Of a DNA stretch of 64,000 nt, positions 28,863-37,735 are shown one piece after another (within the stretch, counting starts at the first letter, position 1; each line of letters opens with the position of its first letter). Below the pieces are notes generated by a model that saw only the letters and a list, made by a program, of their open reading frames with translations, had not been told where the DNA came from and made no database searches. The translations under genes were made by a program, and so were the position numbers. Source of the stretch: Streptomyces alboniger. Its GTDB lineage: Bacteria; Actinomycetota; Actinomycetes; Streptomycetales; Streptomycetaceae. The stretch is from NCBI RefSeq assembly GCF_008704395.1, contig NZ_CP023695.1, positions 930,001 to 994,000 of the forward strand, in the 5' to 3' direction.

Positions 28863-29349
28863 CCGGGCGGTGACAGGCTCGCCGCGAGCGGCGGGATGGG
28901 GTTCGCCTTGTCGCGCCGGGAGCAGCGGGGCGGGCGGGGTTGTGTCCCCCCTGCTGTGCCAGGAATGGCGGGCCGCCGACTTGAGCCTCCTCCCCATGAA
29001 CCTCGTATCTCACGGGACAGGGCATGCCACCCCGGCCCCCGCAGCACATCGAGGCGTGCCGCCCGCCGAGCGGGGCGCGGGCCCGCCGCGGCTCCCGCGG
29101 CCGGGCCCACCGGCGCGGCCACCGCGAGCCGCCCCGGCGGAACGGCGAACGCGAAGGCGCTGAGCCGATCTCACCGGAGGCGAAGCGGCGGAGCGGGGTC
29201 GCGGCGCCGATCACGACGGGCGTCCGGATCAGCGGGAAGACCAGGATCCACGGGCCACAGGCCCGCCGTCCTCGTGCGCCACGGTCTCCAGCCGACGCAC
29301 TTCCTTCAGCCGACGCCATTCTGTACCTACTAGTATGTACACTGGCTCC
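28863..29349. other. 487-bp stretch without a supported gene
   Basis: Between the HATPase gene and the TetR gene I find open frames on both strands but none with a convincing start, RBS or motif. One minus-strand frame near 29180-29270 has a short hydrophobic run (WILVFPLIRTPVVIGA) that could be a remnant or a tiny membrane peptide; I cannot support it as a gene. The right end contains the TetR operator and promoter. Confidence 0.5.
29323..29340. promoter_or_regulatory. TetR-type operator overlapping the -10 of the tetR operon
   Basis: GTACCTACTAGTATGTAC is an 18-bp inverted repeat with eight of nine pairs matched. It overlaps TACACT (29338-29343), which stands six bases before the ATG at 29350. 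This geometry suits autorepression by the TetR protein encoded just downstream, and a leaderless transcript. The ATG inside the palindrome at 29335 is therefore unlikely to be the real start. Confidence 0.6.
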
Positions 29350-29934
29350 ATGAGCACTCCGGAGCGCCTGATCGAGTCCACGCGCGAGCTGCTGTGGGAG
29401 CGGGGCTATGTCGGTACGAGCCCCAAGGCCATCCAGCAGCACGCGGGCGCGGGGCAAGGCAGTATGTACCACCACTTCGCGGGCAAACCCGACCTCGCGC
29501 TCGCCGCGATCCGGCGTACGGCCGAGGAGATGCGAGCCACCGCCGAGGCGGCCCTCGGCGGCTCCGGCTCGGCGTACGCGCGCGTCGAGGCGTATCTGCT
29601 GCGTGAGCGCGACGTGTTGAGGGGCTGCCCGGTCGGGCGGCTCACGATGGATCCGGACGTCATCGCGAGCGACGAATTGCGCGCGCCCGTGACCGAGACC
29701 CTCGACTGGCTGCGCGACCGGCTCGCGGGGATCCTCGAAGAGGGGGTGGCCCAGGGCGAGTTCACCGATGCGCTCGTGCCCCGGGAGATCGCGTCCACGG
29801 TCGTCGCGACCGTGCAGGGCGGCTATGTCCTCGCCCGCTCGTCCGGCGCGCCGGCCGCTTTCGACGCGGCGGTACGCGGCCTGCTCGCGCTACTCGGCGC
29901 CTGCGCCGCCCCTTCCGGCACCACCCGTCACTAG
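29350..29934 (+). CDS. TetR/AcrR-family transcriptional regulator
   Basis: A 194-aa repressor. The N-terminal helix-turn-helix is clear: RLIESTRELLWERGYVGTS, then PKAIQQHAGAGQGSMYHHF and KPDLALAAI. The C-terminal ligand domain includes LRGCPVGRLTMDPDVIASDE and a helix typical of the LmrA/YxaF-like group. The start is ATG 29350, which has no Shine-Dalgarno but follows a -10-like TACACT by six bases. It heads an apparent operon with a cupin, a DUF4865 protein and a phosphotriesterase-like hydrolase, which it probably represses. Confidence 0.88.
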   Translation: MSTPERLIESTRELLWERGYVGTSPKAIQQHAGAGQGSMYHHFAGKPDLALAAIRRTAEEMRATAEAALGGSGSAYARVEAYLLRERDVLRGCPVGRLTMDPDVIASDELRAPVTETLDWLRDRLAGILEEGVAQGEFTDALVPREIASTVVATVQGGYVLARSSGAPAAFDAAVRGLLALLGACAAPSGTTRH

Positions 29935-29988
29935 GGCGTGTCCGGCTACTGCCGCCCCTACCACCACTACCGCCCACGGAGTCGTACG

Positions 29989-30390
29989 TTGCACATCACC
30001 CGCAATCGGCCCGACAGCCGGCGAGGGCCCGCCGAGCACTTCACCGGTACGGTCTGGCTCGACGAGCTGGCCGCACCCCCGCCCCCCTCCCGGCTGCGCA
30101 TGTTCAGCGTCCACTTCGCCCCGGGCGCCCGCACCGCCTGGCACCGCCACCCGCACGGCCAGGTCCTGCACGTCACGGAGGGCGAGGGTCTCGTGCAGCG
30201 CGAGTCGGGTCCCGTCGAGGCGATCCGGGCGGGCGACACGGTCTGGATCGAACCGGGTGAGGCGCACTGGCACGGCGCGGGGCCGCGCACGTTCATGACG
30301 CACCTCGCCGTGGTCGAGGCCGCCGAGGACGGCACGACCGCCGACTGGGGCGCCCTGGCCGGCGCCGACACCTACCCCAACTGCTGCTGA
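29989..30390 (+). CDS. cupin-domain protein
   Basis: A 133-aa single-cupin protein. Motif 1 has metal ligands in FAPGARTAWHRHPHGQVLHV, and motif 2 has IRAGDTVWIEPGEAHWHGAG. It resembles the small quercetinase or mandelonitrile-lyase-type cupins. TTG at 29989 is preferred (GGAG seven bases before it); a GTG at 29938 would add 17 residues with no RBS. It lies in the TetR operon, 54 bp after tetR and 17 bp before the DUF4865 gene. Activity unknown. Confidence 0.82.
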   Translation: MHITRNRPDSRRGPAEHFTGTVWLDELAAPPPPSRLRMFSVHFAPGARTAWHRHPHGQVLHVTEGEGLVQRESGPVEAIRAGDTVWIEPGEAHWHGAGPRTFMTHLAVVEAAEDGTTADWGALAGADTYPNCC

Positions 30391-30407
30391 AACCACGGGA
30401 GTACGCG

Positions 30408-30992
30408 TTGCACGCGATGCAGTACGAGATCACCCTGCCCGCCGACTACGACATGGGCATCATCCGTCACCGCGTCGAGACGAAGGGGCACCTCCTGGAC
30501 GCCTTCGCGGGGCTCGGATTCAAGGCCTACCTGATGCGCGAACGCGGCAGGGACGGCTCGCCCGTCAACCAGTACGCGCCGTTCTACCTCTGGAACACCG
30601 CGGCGGGCATGAATTCCTTCCTCTGGGGGCCGGGCTTCCAGGGGCTCATCGACGATTTCGGGCGACCGGTGGTGCAGCACTGGTCGGCTGTCGCCTACGA
30701 GGATTCGGCTCCGTCCGCGGTTGCGCCGAGGGCGGCGGTGCGCCACCGCCGGCGGATCCCCGAGTCCACGCGGCTCCCTGAGCTGGCCGATCAACTCACC
30801 CATGAGGTCGAGACATTGGTCAGGGTGGACGGCGCGGTGAGCGCGATCGCCGCCGTTGACCCCCGGACCTGGGAAGTAGTGCACTTCTCACTCTGGGAGC
30901 ACGAGGCGCCCGAGGGGACGGGGGACGTCTTCCAGGTACTGCACCTGTCGACGCCCGAGCGCGGGAAACTGGCGACAGGGCGGCAGTGGTGA
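30408..30992 (+). CDS. DUF4865 family protein
   Basis: A 194-aa protein with MQYEITLPADYDMGIIRHRV, AFAGLGFKAYLMRERG and QYAPFYLWNTAAGMNSFLWG, which I recognise as DUF4865. A ferredoxin-like monooxygenase or isomerase fold is likely but unproven. It starts at TTG 30408 (GGGAG upstream) or, less likely, ATG 30417. Its stop overlaps the next gene, so the two are coupled. Cupin plus DUF4865 under a TetR repressor suggests a detoxification or catabolic unit. Confidence 0.8.
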   Translation: MHAMQYEITLPADYDMGIIRHRVETKGHLLDAFAGLGFKAYLMRERGRDGSPVNQYAPFYLWNTAAGMNSFLWGPGFQGLIDDFGRPVVQHWSAVAYEDSAPSAVAPRAAVRHRRRIPESTRLPELADQLTHEVETLVRVDGAVSAIAAVDPRTWEVVHFSLWEHEAPEGTGDVFQVLHLSTPERGKLATGRQW

Positions 30993-31912
30993 CCTCCGCC
31001 CCCGGAAAGGTCCGTACGGTTCTCGGTGACATCGCCCCGGCGGACCTCGGGGTCTGCGACGCCCACGACCATCTCTTTCTGCGCAGCCCCCAACTGCCCG
31101 GCCAGGAGCTGGAGTCGGCCGGAGCGGCCGCCGAGGAGCTGGCCGAGTTCCGGGCGGCGGGGGGACGCGGCCTCGTGCAGTGGACACCACACGGGATGGG
31201 GCGGCGCGCTGAGCTGCTTCCGGAGCTGTCCAGGGCGACGGGCGTGCGTATCGTCGCCGCGACGGGGTTGCATCAAGCCGTCCACTACGTACCGGAGTCG
31301 CTGGAGCGGCTGCGCACGGGGGGTCTCGCGGAGCTGTTCTTCCGCGAACTCACCGAAGGCATCGCGGACTCCGGGGTGCGGGCCGGGCTGATCAAGGTCG
31401 CGGGCGGCTTCCACGGGCTCGACGACCACGCCCGCTGGACGATGACCGCCGCGGCCGAGGCCCATCACGCGACGGGCGCGCCGATCGCCGTCCACCTGGA
31501 GCTGGGCACCGCCGCGCTGGACGTACTCGACCTGCTCTGCGGCGAGTTGGCGGTTCCTCCGCACCGGGTGATCCTCGGCCACCTCAACCGCTTCCCCGAC
31601 CTCGGCCTCCACCAGCAAGCCGCCGAGGCGGGCGTCTTCCTGGCTTTCGACGGCCCCTCCCGGACCCACCACGCCACGGACTGGCGCATGCCGGACGCGG
31701 TGCGCTCCCTGGCCGACGCGGGCTTCGGGGACCGCCTGCTTCTGGGCGGCGACACGACCACGGCGGGGGCGCGGTCAGTGCGCGGCGGGCCCGGAATGCC
31801 GTACCTGCTGCGCGGGATGCGACCCCGGCTCGAAAGCGCCGTGGGCGAGGAGCTGACGCAGCGGATCCTCACGCTCAACGCGGCGCGCGCCTTCGGGGTC
31901 GAGTGGGCTTAG
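30986..31912 (+). CDS. phosphotriesterase-family metal-dependent hydrolase
   Basis: A 308-aa amidohydrolase-superfamily protein. The first metal motif HxH is in CDAHDHLFL (His27, His29). The lysine that would be carbamylated is in AGLIKVAGG. Further His residues appear in IAVHLEL and VILGHLNR, and the catalytic Asp in LLLGGDTTTAG. This set matches phosphotriesterase and the lactonase-like homologues. The GTG start at 30986 overlaps the DUF4865 stop. It is the last gene of the TetR operon. The substrate could be a lactone, a phosphoester or another ester; the sequence does not decide. Confidence 0.85.
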   Translation: MVTSAPGKVRTVLGDIAPADLGVCDAHDHLFLRSPQLPGQELESAGAAAEELAEFRAAGGRGLVQWTPHGMGRRAELLPELSRATGVRIVAATGLHQAVHYVPESLERLRTGGLAELFFRELTEGIADSGVRAGLIKVAGGFHGLDDHARWTMTAAAEAHHATGAPIAVHLELGTAALDVLDLLCGELAVPPHRVILGHLNRFPDLGLHQQAAEAGVFLAFDGPSRTHHATDWRMPDAVRSLADAGFGDRLLLGGDTTTAGARSVRGGPGMPYLLRGMRPRLESAVGEELTQRILTLNAARAFGVEWA

Positions 31913-31952
31913 CCCCGGGCGCGGAGACCACGTATTGCACTGACTGTTCCAA

Positions 31953-32474
31953 AATCGTGCTTGCTGTGGAACGTGTTGTAGATGCTGCTGCGGCCCAGGC
32001 CGGTCGCTTCGCACAGGTCCTGGGTCGAGGTGTCTGCTCCGGCGCGCCCTGGCCCGCTACATGGAGACCATGAACGCCGGGCAGATCGAGATCCTGGAGG
32101 ACGTGGAGCGCCCGGGCATCGAGCGCGTCCGCGCCCTGCTCGCCCGGGTGATCGAGGGCGAGTTCGAGCACCGGGAGGACGGACACAGCATCGGCTGCCT
32201 CACCGTCAACACGACCGTCGAACTCGCCGCGCGCGACCCCGAGGCCGCCGCGCTGCTGGAGCGGGACCTCGCGACGCGGCTCGCCATGCTGCGCACCGCG
32301 ATCCGGTCCGGACAGCAGGACGGCGACATCACGACGCGGCGGAGTGCGGACGCCCTCGCCCGGTACGTCAACGCCGTCATCGGCGGCATGCGGATCTCCG
32401 CGCAGGGCGGCGCCGACCGGGCCACCCTGGAGTCCATCGCGGAGACCGCGCTCGACGCGCTGACGGTCCGCTAG
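31953..32474 (+). pseudogene. TetR-family regulator broken by inversion of its DNA-binding segment
   Basis: The plus strand from about 32034 to 32474 encodes a TetR ligand-binding domain (ALARYMETMNAGQIEILEDV ... ALDALTVR). The expected helix-turn-helix in front of it is missing in this direction. It is on the opposite strand between about 32033 and 31955 as TSTQDLCEATGLGRSSIYNT followed by FHSKHD, a textbook TetR recognition helix. Re-inverting this roughly 80-bp piece would rejoin KHD with LLRRALARYM in frame. About 25-30 residues of the normal N-terminus are also absent. An 8-bp palindrome, GGCGCGCC (32041-32048), lies at one breakpoint. It cannot produce a working repressor. It sits upstream of a frameshifted MFS gene that it probably once regulated. 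Confidence 0.75.
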
Positions 32475-32527
32475 CCACAGGCACCCCACCCGCCCACTCA
32501 CTTCTCCACGCCCTTGTTTTGTACTCA

Positions 32528-32535
32528 CCTATCTA
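32528..32535. promoter_or_regulatory. single TetR-like half-site before the MFS gene
   Basis: CCTATCTA, flanked by an AT-rich stretch (TTTTGTACTCA...AAACC), lies 28 bp before the MFS start. It resembles one arm of a TetR-type operator whose other arm has decayed. This fits the broken TetR gene upstream. Weak evidence. Confidence 0.25.
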
Positions 32536-32562
32536 AACCCTGCCCGACAGGAGTACACCGCC

Positions 32563-33749
32563 ATGCCCCCCGCCGTATACGTCCTGGCCCTCGGCATCTT
32601 CGCCCTGGTGACCAGCGAATTCGTGGTCGCCGGCCTGATGCCGCAGATGGCCGAGGGACCGAACGCCACGATCCCTGAGATCGGCTATCTCATCACCGCC
32701 TTCGCCGCCGCGATGGCACTCGGCGGCCCCTTCCTGACGGTCGCCCTGCTGAGGATGCGTCAGAACTCGTCCCTGCTCCTGCTCTTCGGCATCTTCCTCG
32801 CCGGCAACGTGCTCGCGGCGCTCGCGCCCGACTACCGGACCATGCTGGCGGCCCGCGTACTCACCGCATCGCGTCACAGGCCTTCTTCGGCGTCTCCATC
32901 TGCCTGGCCTCCCGCATCACCGCGCCCGCGGTGCGCGGGCGCGCCGTCGCCGTGGCACTCAACGGGCTGATGCTGGGCACGCTGCTCGGCCTGCCGCTCT
33001 CCACCGTCATCGGTGAGCACCTGGGCTGGCGCGCCGCGTTCTGGGCCATCACCGCCCTGACCACGCTCGCCGGGGTGCCGAGCGCCGACGGCGAGTCCGA
33101 CGAGGGCGGCGGCCTCCGTCAGGAACTGGGCGCCTTCCGCAATCCACGACTCTGGCTCACCCTCACCACCAGCACGTTCGTCATCGGCGCCACCTTCTCC
33201 GCCTTCAGCTACCTGAACCCGATCCTCACCGAGATCACCGGCTTCTCCGCCGGGACCGTTCCGCTGCTGCTCATCGCGTACGGCGCTGCCACCGTCGTCG
33301 GCAACACGGTCGTCGGACGGCTCGCCGACCGCCGCACCGTCCCCGTGCTCGTCGTCGGCCTCGCGCTGAACCTCGCCTTCCTCACCGGGTTCGCCCTTTT
33401 CGCCCAACTGACCGTCCCGGCTGTCGTGTTGCTGATGGGCATCGGCCTGGTCGGGGTCACCATGAACCCGGCGCTCGTGACCCGCGTCCAGCGCACCGGC
33501 AACGCACGGCCACTGGTGAACACGGTCCACTCCTCGTTCATCACGCTCGGCATCATCATCGCCACATCCGTAGGAGGCCCCGCCATCGACACCTTCGGTC
33601 TGCGCGCACCGCTGTGGATCGGCGCGGGGCTCGCGGTGCTCGGGCTCGGCACGCTGCTGCCGGACGTACTGCGCCGCCGCACCGAAGCGCGTACAGCCAC
33701 AGCCGTGGTCGCGACTCCGGCAACGGAGGCAGCCACCGCCGCCGGATAG
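32563..33749 (+). pseudogene. MFS efflux transporter (DHA1-type) with one-base frameshift
   Basis: The first 102 codons (VYVLALGIFALVTSEFVVAG, then AARVLTA) and the last 290 (QAFFGVSICLASRITAPAVR onward to 33749) are in different frames. The two frames join if one base is restored between 32868 and 32871, giving LTAIASQAFFG. The combined product would be about 395 aa, the usual length for a 12-helix DHA1 exporter. As it stands only a short N-terminal fragment, or a late internal start at 32931, could be made. A sequencing error cannot be excluded, but the neighbouring TetR gene is broken too. GACAGGAG precedes the ATG. Confidence 0.8.
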
Positions 33750-33752
33750 GAA

Positions 33753-34985
33753 TCAGCCCAGCGCGCGCAGGGGGTCGTCCAGCACCGGCTGCCAAGCCAA
33801 CTCCGCGGCCCCGACCAGGCTGTTGTGGTCCAGCGTGCAGGCGAGGATCGGTACGCTGCCGCTGCGCCCCCACAGGCTGCGGTCCGCGACGACGGCGCGC
33901 AGCCGCTCCGGGTCCGCCTCCAGGAGGGCGCGGTGCAGGCCGCCCAGGATGATCCGGTCCGGGTTGAGGAGGTTGACCAACCCCGCGAGGCCGAGCCCCA
34001 GCCGGTCGATCAGCGCCTCGGCGGCCGAGCGCACGGACGGGTCGTCGTACGCCTCGCGGAGCAGGGCGCGGGCCTGCACGAGCAGCCCCTCGGGCCCGGG
34101 CTCGCGGCCCGACTCCGTCAGGAAGGCGAGGGGATCCGTCTCGACGTCCAGGCAGCCCCGGCTCCCGCAGTAACACGGCCGCCCCTCGGGGTTCACGGTG
34201 AGGTGGCCGACCTCCAGGGCGAGACCCGAACTCCCGGTGTGCAGGCGGCCGTCGAGGACGAGGGCCCCGCCCACGCCACGGTGGCCGGTCGCCACGCACA
34301 GCAGGTCCCTGGCGCCGCGCCCCGCGCCGTGGCGGTGCTCGGCGAGCGCGGCGAGGTTCACGTCGTTCCCGGCGAAGGCCGGCCCCTCGATGCCCGCCGC
34401 GCGGACGCACTCGGTGAAGATCTCACGGACCTGCGCGCCCGCGGGCCAGGCCAGGTGCAGCGGATTGAGGGCGGTGCCCTCCGGCTCGGCCACCGCGGAC
34501 GGCACCGCGAGGCCCGCCCCCACACAGCGCCTGCCGGTCTCCCGCAGCAGCCGCGCGCCCGCGTCGACCACGGAACCGAGGACCTGCGCGGGGTCGGCGT
34601 CGATGGTCTCGCAGCCGGGTGCGGTCGCGACCGTACGCCCGCCGAGCCCGACCAGCGCGGCCCGGAAGCCGTCGGCATGCACCTGCGCCGCCAGCACGAC
34701 GGGCCCCTCGTCCGCGACCGCGAGGCGGTGCGAGGGCCTGCCCTGCGAGCCCGCGGCCGCGCTCGGCCTGGCGTCGATCCGGATCAGACCGAGCGCTTCG
34801 AGCTCGGCGGCGACGGCACCCGCCGTAGCGCGCGTGACGCCCAGCTCGGACGTGAGCACGGCACGGGTGGGAGCGCGCCCGGTGTGCACCAGTTCGAGCG
34901 CGGGACCCAGCGCGCCGCGCCCTCGCTCCAGGCGGGTACGCGTGGTCACTTCCCCCTCGGCACGGGGGTCAGCCTTGCCGTTCAT
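33753..34985 (-). CDS. ROK-family transcriptional regulator
   Basis: A 410-aa protein. The N-terminal winged helix-turn-helix (ALELVHTGRAPTRAVLTSEL, GVTRATAGAVAAELEALGLI) is followed by a sugar-kinase-like ROK domain. The latter has the zinc signature LEVGHLTVNPEGRPCYCGS followed by RGCLD. Such proteins repress sugar-uptake genes in the absence of their sugar. It is divergent from an MFS transporter gene with an inverted-repeat-like site in between, so that transporter is the probable target. The start is ATG 34985. It ends three bases after the MFS pseudogene stop, on the opposite strand. Confidence 0.88.
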   Translation of the reverse strand: MNGKADPRAEGEVTTRTRLERGRGALGPALELVHTGRAPTRAVLTSELGVTRATAGAVAAELEALGLIRIDARPSAAAGSQGRPSHRLAVADEGPVVLAAQVHADGFRAALVGLGGRTVATAPGCETIDADPAQVLGSVVDAGARLLRETGRRCVGAGLAVPSAVAEPEGTALNPLHLAWPAGAQVREIFTECVRAAGIEGPAFAGNDVNLAALAEHRHGAGRGARDLLCVATGHRGVGGALVLDGRLHTGSSGLALEVGHLTVNPEGRPCYCGSRGCLDVETDPLAFLTESGREPGPEGLLVQARALLREAYDDPSVRSAAEALIDRLGLGLAGLVNLLNPDRIILGGLHRALLEADPERLRAVVADRSLWGRSGSVPILACTLDHNSLVGAAELAWQPVLDDPLRALG

Positions 34986-35113
34986 GAGGGCGAGTCTCCC
35001 ATGATCCGTACACGGCCTCGCCGTTCGCGCGCCATCCGTCGTTCCTCCATGAAGCCGCCCGCCTCCCCGAGACGGCCTTGTACGCCGTCGGTCCGCGCCC
35101 CTACCCTGATTTT

Positions 35114-36436
35114 GTGCCGCTACTAAACAAACTAGGAACCGCAGCGCCGCGGCCCACCGCCCCCGGTCTCCGCCGTCTGCGCGTGGCGCTCACCGTCTTC
35201 TTCGCCCTCGACGGCTTCGTGTTCGCCGGGTGGGTCGTCCGCATCCCCGCCATCAAGGAATAGACCGGGGCCTCCGCGAGCGGGCTCGGGCTCGCCCTGC
35301 TCGCCGTCTCCGCAGGCGCGGTCGTCACGATGACCCTGACGGGACAGCTGTGCCGTCGCTACGGCAGCCTGCCCGTGACGGTCGCCTGCGGAGTACTGCT
35401 CCCGCTGAGCGTGGTGCTGCCTCCGCTCACGGATTCGGTCCTCGTCCTCGGGCTCGTCCTGCTCGTCTTCGGAGCCGCGTACGGCGGTATCAGCGTCGCG
35501 ATGAACAGCGCCGCCGTCGACCTGGTGAGCACGCTGCGGCGGCCCGTGATGCCCAGCTTCCACGCGGCCTTCAGCCTCGGCGGCATGCTCGGCGCGGGCC
35601 TCGGCGGCCTGGTCGCGGGGCACCTCTCCCCCACCCCTCACCTGCTCGGCGTCACCGTCCTCGGCCTCGCGGTCACCGCCGCGGCGGCGCCGACGCTGCT
35701 GCGGCGCGGGGCGGCGGACCTCCTGCGTGAGCACACTCCCGCCCGGCCACACGTCCCGTCCGGGGCAGGCGGTTCGCGCCGCATGGACCGTCGTACCCGC
35801 GGCCTCGTCCTGGTCTTCGGGCTCATCGCCCTGTGCACCGCGTACGGCGAGGGCGCCGTCGCGGACTGGGGCCCGCTCCACCTGGAGCAGGATCTGCACG
35901 CGCACCCGGGAGTCGCCGCCGCGGCCTACGCGTGCTTCGCCTTCGCCATGACCATCGGCAGGCTCTCGGGCACCACCCTCCTGGAACGGCTCGGGCGGAC
36001 CCGCACGGTCGTCGGCGGCGGCGCGACGGCGTGCGCCGGGATGCTGCTCGGGGCCCTCGCCCCCTCCACGGGCCTCGCCTTCGTGGGCTTCGCGGTCACC
36101 GGGCTCGGCCTCGCCAACATCTTCCCCGTGGCGGTCGAACGAGCCGGAGCGCTCGCGGGCCCCGGCGGGGTCGCCGCCGCGTCGACGCTCGGCTACGGCG
36201 GCATGCTCGTCGGGCCGCCCCTCATCGGGTTCATGGCGGACCGGTACTCCCTGCCCGCCGCCCTGACGAGCGTGGCCGTGCTGGCCGGGGTCGCCGCGTG
36301 CGTCGGGTTCGCGACGCGGCAGACAGAGCGCACGGAGCGTACTGATCGTTCGGAGTACATGGAGCGCACGGGGCGCATGGAACGTACGGAGCACACAGCA
36401 CATCCGGAGCGCAAGCGATCCACGGAAACGGTCTGA
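35114..36436 (+). pseudogene. MFS transporter interrupted by an in-frame TAG
   Basis: One continuous frame runs from 35114 to 36436 except for TAG at 35261-35263. The product would read FAGWVVRIPAIKE, then stop, then TGASASGLGLALLAVSAG. A single C-to-T change of a CAG (Gln) codon explains it: KEQTGAS is the natural reading. The restored protein would be about 440 aa with twelve helices and an unusual hydrophilic tail built from TERTERTDRSEYMERTGRM-like repeats. The presumed start is GTG 35114, close to a ROK-type site at 35120-35135; the start is uncertain. A re-start at 35330 could give a protein lacking the first two helices. Confidence 0.78.
35120..35135. promoter_or_regulatory. candidate ROK operator
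   Basis: CTACTAAACAAACTAG is an imperfect inverted repeat (CTA...TAG arms around an A/C-rich core) in an otherwise GC-rich divergent region between the ROK regulator and the MFS gene. ROK repressors bind AT-rich inverted repeats of similar size. Assignment rests on position and composition. Confidence 0.35.
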
Positions 36437-36487
36437 CATATTCCGGAGGCTTCCGTTCGAGCGCGCTCCATCCGACACAATCCCCGC

Positions 36488-37231
36488 ATGGACATTTCCC
36501 GGCACGTTCAAGTAGTCAGCGAGGAAGGGCGGTTGCTGGCCCGGGCCGCCGAGGAGGCCGGGCCCGACGCCAAGGTGCCCACCTGTCCGGACTGGGAGGT
36601 ACGGGACCTGCTGCGGCACACCGGCATGGTGCACCGCTGGGCCGCGGCGTTCATCACGGAGCGGCGCACCGAGTTCCGGCTCGGCGGGCAGCTGCCCGAC
36701 CTGGACGGCGCGGCACTCCTCGACTGGTTCCGCGAGGGGCACGCCACCCTGGTGGACACGCTCACCACCGCGCCGCCGGACGTCGAGTGCTGGGCGTTCC
36801 TGCCCTCCCCCTCGCCGCTGGCCTTCTGGGCGCGGCGACAGGCGAACGAGACGACCGTCCACCGGGTCGACGCCGAGGCCGCGCGCGGCGGCACGCCGTC
36901 GCCGGTGGGCGTCGAGTTCGCCGTGGACGGGATCGAGGAGCTGCTGCTGGGCTTCCACGCCCGCGAGAAGAGCCAGGTGCGCAGCGCCATCCCCCGGGTA
37001 CTGCGGGTGCGGGCCACGGACGCGGCCGCCGAGTGGAGTTGGACCGTACACCTGTCCGAGGGGTCGCCGATCGCGGAGCGCGGCGCGACGGCCGCCGCCG
37101 ACTGCGAGGTGTCCGGGCAGGCGGCGCGCCTCTATCTGGCGCTGTGGAACCGGCTGCCGTTCCCCGAGGTGACCGGCGATCGCTCGCTCGCGGCGCTGTG
37201 GCGGCAGAAGTCCGGCATCGTCATGCGGTGA
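36488..37231 (+). CDS. maleylpyruvate isomerase-family mycothiol-dependent enzyme
   Basis: A 247-aa DinB-like protein. The N-terminal four-helix bundle has VPTCPDWEVRDLLRHTGMVH, with the metal His in LRHTGMVHRW, and QANETTVHRVDAEAA carrying the second metal His. The C-terminal domain (VHLSEGSPIAERGATAAADC, LYLALWNRLP) is the SCP2-like part. This two-domain form is the MDMPI/TIGR03083-type family that uses mycothiol, the actinobacterial thiol. The exact reaction is unknown. It starts at ATG 36488, 52 bp after the broken MFS gene. Confidence 0.85.
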   Translation: MDISRHVQVVSEEGRLLARAAEEAGPDAKVPTCPDWEVRDLLRHTGMVHRWAAAFITERRTEFRLGGQLPDLDGAALLDWFREGHATLVDTLTTAPPDVECWAFLPSPSPLAFWARRQANETTVHRVDAEAARGGTPSPVGVEFAVDGIEELLLGFHAREKSQVRSAIPRVLRVRATDAAAEWSWTVHLSEGSPIAERGATAAADCEVSGQAARLYLALWNRLPFPEVTGDRSLAALWRQKSGIVMR

Positions 37232-37267
37232 GGGCGGGCGTCGGGGCCGGCCCGGTGGGTGCCCCGC

Positions 37268-37687
37268 TCAGCCGCCGCATTCGGCGCCTGCGGCACCTTC
37301 CGCGAGCATCCGCCTGAGGACCGCCCGTTGCAGCGGCCGCACCTCGCGGTGGAGTTCGCGCCCCTTGGCGGTCAGGGAGACCCGGACGCCTCGCCGGTCC
37401 TCACTGCACATGCCGCGCTCGACGAGCCCGTCCTTGTCCAGCCGGCCGATGAGGCGGGAGAGGGCGCTCTGGCTCAGATGGACCTGTGCGGAGATCTCCT
37501 GCACGCGGAACGTACAGCCGCCGTCGTCCGACGACCCTTCGGCCAGCACGTCGAGGACCTCGAAGTCGCTCGCCCCGAGGCCGTGCGGATGAAGCTCACG
37601 GTCCAGTTCGCACTGGGTGCGCGCATGTACCGCGAGGATGCCCCGCCATTGATCCACGAGCTCCTGCTCGGCCGTTTTCGCCGCCAT
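37268..37687 (-). CDS. MarR-family transcriptional regulator
   Basis: A 139-aa winged-helix regulator. It has LDRELHPHGLGASDFEVLDV, then VQEISAQVHLSQSALSRLIG, RLDKDGLVERGMCSEDRRGV and RVSLTAKG, which together are the MarR signature. It is divergent from a DHA2-type MFS exporter 90 bp away, with inverted repeats in between. It therefore probably represses that exporter and itself in response to a drug-like ligand. Confidence 0.9.
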   Translation of the reverse strand: MAAKTAEQELVDQWRGILAVHARTQCELDRELHPHGLGASDFEVLDVLAEGSSDDGGCTFRVQEISAQVHLSQSALSRLIGRLDKDGLVERGMCSEDRRGVRVSLTAKGRELHREVRPLQRAVLRRMLAEGAAGAECGG

Positions 37688-37735
37688 GACATCGCACGGT
37701 AGCAGAGAAGACCCTCATTGTTGCATCGTAATTAA

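Noticed and set aside
32868..32871. Programmed ribosomal frameshift in the MFS gene
   Set aside because: No slippery heptamer is seen at the junction, and MFS transporters are not known to use frameshifting; a one-base deletion is simpler.
35261..35263. TAG read as a programmed recoding site (readthrough or pyrrolysine)
   Set aside because: No flanking recoding structure is evident, and a single C-to-T change to CAG explains it. Streptomycetes do not normally recode TAG.
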